NCBI RefSeq assembly: GCF_013343295.1
Contig: NZ_CP049074.1
Span: forward strand, 2,089,501 to 2,153,500
Direction of reading: 5' to 3'
Length of the DNA stretch: 64,000 bases
Origin: Metallosphaera tengchongensis
GTDB lineage: Archaea > Thermoproteota > Thermoprotei_A > Sulfolobales > Sulfolobaceae
The notes under the pieces were generated by a model, which saw nothing but the letters and a program-made list of their open reading frames with translations, was not told the origin of the DNA and searched no databases. The translations under genes were made by a program, and so were the position numbers. Shown in pieces: positions 63,810-64,000 of this stretch (its first letter is position 1; every line of letters starts with the position of its first letter).

Positions 63810-63848
63810 ACCTCGGTCGAACCCTCGCCGTGACTGAGAGGAGGTCAG
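63798..63848 (+). repeat. Solo right end of type-A tnpB element
   Basis: TGACGCCTTAGACCTCGGT, GGAACC-like sequence, then the hairpin CCCTCGCC, GTGACT, GAGAGG, AGGTCAG. The part before the hairpin equals the sequence before the right-end hairpin at 8272. It overlaps the last codons of the preceding gene, so those codons and its stop may derive from the element. It ends a few bases before the TATA box of the next gene. Confidence 0.6.
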
Positions 63849-63852
63849 AAAA

Positions 63853-63862
63853 GCTTAATACA
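63853..63862 (+). promoter_or_regulatory. TATA box of partial glycosyltransferase gene
   Basis: GCTTAATACA is centred 25 nt before ATG 63883 and directly follows the GTCAG end of the solo right end. Confidence 0.55.
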
Positions 63863-63882
63863 CTAATGCTCTCGGGTTCCCT

Positions 63883-64000
63883 ATGAAGCTCGGCGTCGTC
63901 AACAGCGGCATCCTGTCGCCCTCCTTTGGCGGTGGAGGGGCCGTTCACACCCTCGAAGTTCTTACTAGGCTGAAGGACAGGTTCCAGATAGTCCTGTTCC
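63883..64000 (+). CDS. GT4-like glycosyltransferase, partial at window edge
   Basis: The 39 codons present read MKLGVVNSGILSPSFGGGGA, then VHTLEVLTRLKDRFQIVLF. The G-G-G-G-A-V-H pattern is the start of the GT4 acceptor domain. The rest lies beyond the window. The start is supported by the TATA box. Confidence 0.6.
   Translation, partial: MKLGVVNSGILSPSFGGGGAVHTLEVLTRLKDRFQIVLF

Noticed and set aside
1-63848. The repeated palindromes as a CRISPR array
   Set aside because: Copies are spaced by hundreds to thousands of bases, lie on both strands and vary in sequence. No regular spacer pattern or cas gene was seen.
1-64000. tRNA or rRNA genes
   Set aside because: I scanned for conserved tRNA arm patterns and rRNA segments by eye and found none. 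A covariance search could still reveal an intron-containing tRNA.

Overview
The window looks like a chromosomal segment of a thermoacidophilic crenarchaeon of the order Sulfolobales. The support is indirect: a thermopsin-like secreted protein, a secreted GH12 endoglucanase, archaeal STAND-type and DUF4143-type ATPases, a VapBC-type pair, a heavy load of tnpB-bearing IS605/IS607 relics, and many genes whose start codon lies about 25 nt after a TATA box (leaderless transcription). No rRNA, tRNA or CRISPR array was seen. The genus cannot be fixed by eye. Base composition is mosaic: the rml block, the thermopsin, the endoglucanase and the right-end genes are GC-rich, while 4-7 kb, 11-12.7 kb and roughly 21.5-41 kb are AT-rich.

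Layout. 0.7-1.9 kb: thermopsin-like surface protein. 2.1-3.9 kb: a VapB-like antitoxin with a VapC truncated by a tnpB element. 4.0-6.8 kb: a two-gene operon of unknown function, one protein carrying a PD-(D/E)XK-like nuclease motif. 7.0-10.8 kb: tnpB relics flanking the GH12 endoglucanase. 11.1-12.7 kb: HD phosphohydrolase with a small overlapping partner. 13.3-16.7 kb: complete rmlDABC operon for dTDP-L-rhamnose. 16.8-22.6 kb: a multipass membrane protein, a polysaccharide flippase and an anchored glycoprotein. 22.6-41 kb: a surface-glycan island with intact GT2, GT4, FkbM methyltransferase, GT-C-like and carbamoyltransferase genes among at least as many decayed copies. 41-52 kb: transposon relics, a three-gene unknown operon, a broken metallopeptidase, an HTH-led operon and a frameshifted AAA ATPase. 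52-59 kb: two intact ATPases, and a third split by an intact IS607-type element (tnpA+tnpB) at its Walker B motif. 60-61 kb: PadR-type regulator plus NifX-like protein under paired palindromes. 61.8-64 kb: divergent GT4/GT2 genes sharing an interlocked promoter, then a glycosyltransferase running off the edge.

How it fits together (inference): rhamnose precursor synthesis, glycosyltransferases, methyl- and carbamoyl-modifying enzymes, a flippase and secreted glycoproteins suggest a locus for decorating S-layer and extracellular proteins. It seems to evolve by repeated duplication, decay and transposon traffic.

The most striking feature is a family of at least 24 short palindromic units of about 30-45 bp (core CCTCGCC / GGCGGGGAGG ending in GTCAG). 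They form the ends of the tnpB elements but also occur alone, once inserted inside a tnpB zinc-finger coding region, and several sit directly upstream of TATA boxes. They resemble the palindrome-associated (PATE-like) derivatives of IS200/IS605 elements described in haloarchaea.
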